From positions 1 through 32,210 of the forward strand of contig JABWBM010000017.1 of NCBI GenBank assembly GCA_013360495.1: a stretch of DNA of 32,210 nt, in the 5' to 3' direction. The stretch's first letter is position 1; each line of letters starts with the position of its first letter. Below the pieces are notes generated by a model, which was given only the letters and a program-made list of their open reading frames with translations, ran no database searches and was not told the DNA's origin. Made by a program: the position numbers and the translations under genes. Of this stretch, positions 31,894 to 32,210 are shown in pieces. This stretch comes from Planctomycetaceae bacterium. GTDB taxonomy: Bacteria; Planctomycetota; UBA8742; UBA2392; JABWBM01.

Positions 31894-32210
31894 CTACACC
31901 TTTCCCGTCACTGCCTGCGCGGTCTTGGTCATCACGCCGCGCGTTCCTTTACGTTCGGCGTCGGCCTGCGCGTAGACCTCACCCAACGCCGCGTCGAAAG
32001 CTTCGTCGTCAACCTTGTCGAGTCCCGCCCCGCCCGTCTGGCCTTCTTCCTCGGGCGTCCAGGAATACATCGCCACAGCCCGCGCAATCTCGCGCCTCGC
32101 TTCGTCGCGAACCTTCTTTAAGTAGCGCGAGACGCTCGCCTCGCTGATGCCGAGTTGCTCGGAGATGTCCTTACCATGCAAATTGTCACATATTTTCATG
32201 CGATAGCTCT
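31894..32210 (-). CDS. Sigma-like/HTH protein, N-terminus beyond window edge
   Basis: The frame is open to the window edge (105 residues seen). KDISEQLGISEASVSRYLKK is a clear HTH like sigma-70 region 4 or a related transcription factor, and SYRMKICDNLHG just before it fits the helix before such a motif. An acidic tail follows (WTPEEEGQTGGAGLDKVDDE). The ATG at 32199 could be an internal Met rather than the start. It is followed by the inverted repeat and the kinase gene. It may be an ECF sigma factor paired with the kinase; the missing N-terminus must show region 2 for that to hold. Confidence 0.6.
   Translation of the reverse strand, partial: SYRMKICDNLHGKDISEQLGISEASVSRYLKKVRDEARREIARAVAMYSWTPEEEGQTGGAGLDKVDDEAFDAALGEVYAQADAERKGTRGVMTKTAQAVTGKV

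Overview
The window is GC-rich (roughly 60%) and very densely coded. It comes from a diderm (Gram-negative) bacterium: it carries an LptD-like outer-membrane LPS-assembly protein, a TonB/ExbB/ExbD energy-coupling operon, a lipoprotein and several large secreted proteins. An ECF sigma factor fused to a membrane-anchored sensor-like domain, a transmembrane Ser/Thr kinase beside a sigma-like HTH gene, and a Cys-containing C-terminal sorting tail together suggest a free-living lineage of the PVC/Planctomycetes-Lentisphaerae-Hydrogenedentota sort. That assignment is an inference; no marker gene here settles it. No rRNA, tRNA, CRISPR array, transposase or phage gene was recognised.

Layout. 1-3.1 kb: a SpoIIM-family gene cut by the window edge, divergent from an RDD membrane protein, then the Mg2+ transporter mgtE. 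3.1-7.4 kb: a repeat-rich gap, the sigma-TM-LTxxQ fusion (minus), a small charged protein (plus), more repeats, and a secretin-N/PDZ exported protein (minus). 7.65-8.9 kb: a neuC-like UDP-GlcNAc 2-epimerase with a repetitive KLT tail. 8.9-15.55 kb (minus): an Ig-like surface protein with a C-terminal sorting tail, followed by a tightly overlapped six-gene operon, DUF3450 - long ExbB (TtpC-like) - ExbB - ExbD - TonB - TPR. 15.7-17.3 kb: a CI-like HTH regulator with a helical-repeat body. 17.3-21.3 kb (minus): lipoprotein, rsgA and an LptD-like protein, with unusual overlap of the last two. 21.4-26.7 kb: a 1749-aa secreted multidomain protein with CBM-like and glycosidase-like regions. 26.7-29.3 kb: a small zinc-ribbon protein and a secreted HEAT-like protein. 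29.4-32.2 kb (minus): a sigma-like HTH gene fragment, then a transmembrane Ser/Thr kinase.

The genes centre on the cell envelope: energising outer-membrane transport (TonB operon), LPS assembly (LptD-like), export and surface display (Ig/CTERM protein, 1749-aa protein), and sensing (sigma-LTxxQ fusion, kinase).

The most unusual points are three. First, the sigma factor, its membrane anchor and a CpxP/CnrX-like LTxxQ domain appear to be one polypeptide. Second, a dispersed hairpin repeat family (six copies here, two in tail-to-tail pairs) shows compensatory base changes in its stem. Third, one such pair, plus another repeat, lies inside exbB and is translated in frame as the cytoplasmic loop.
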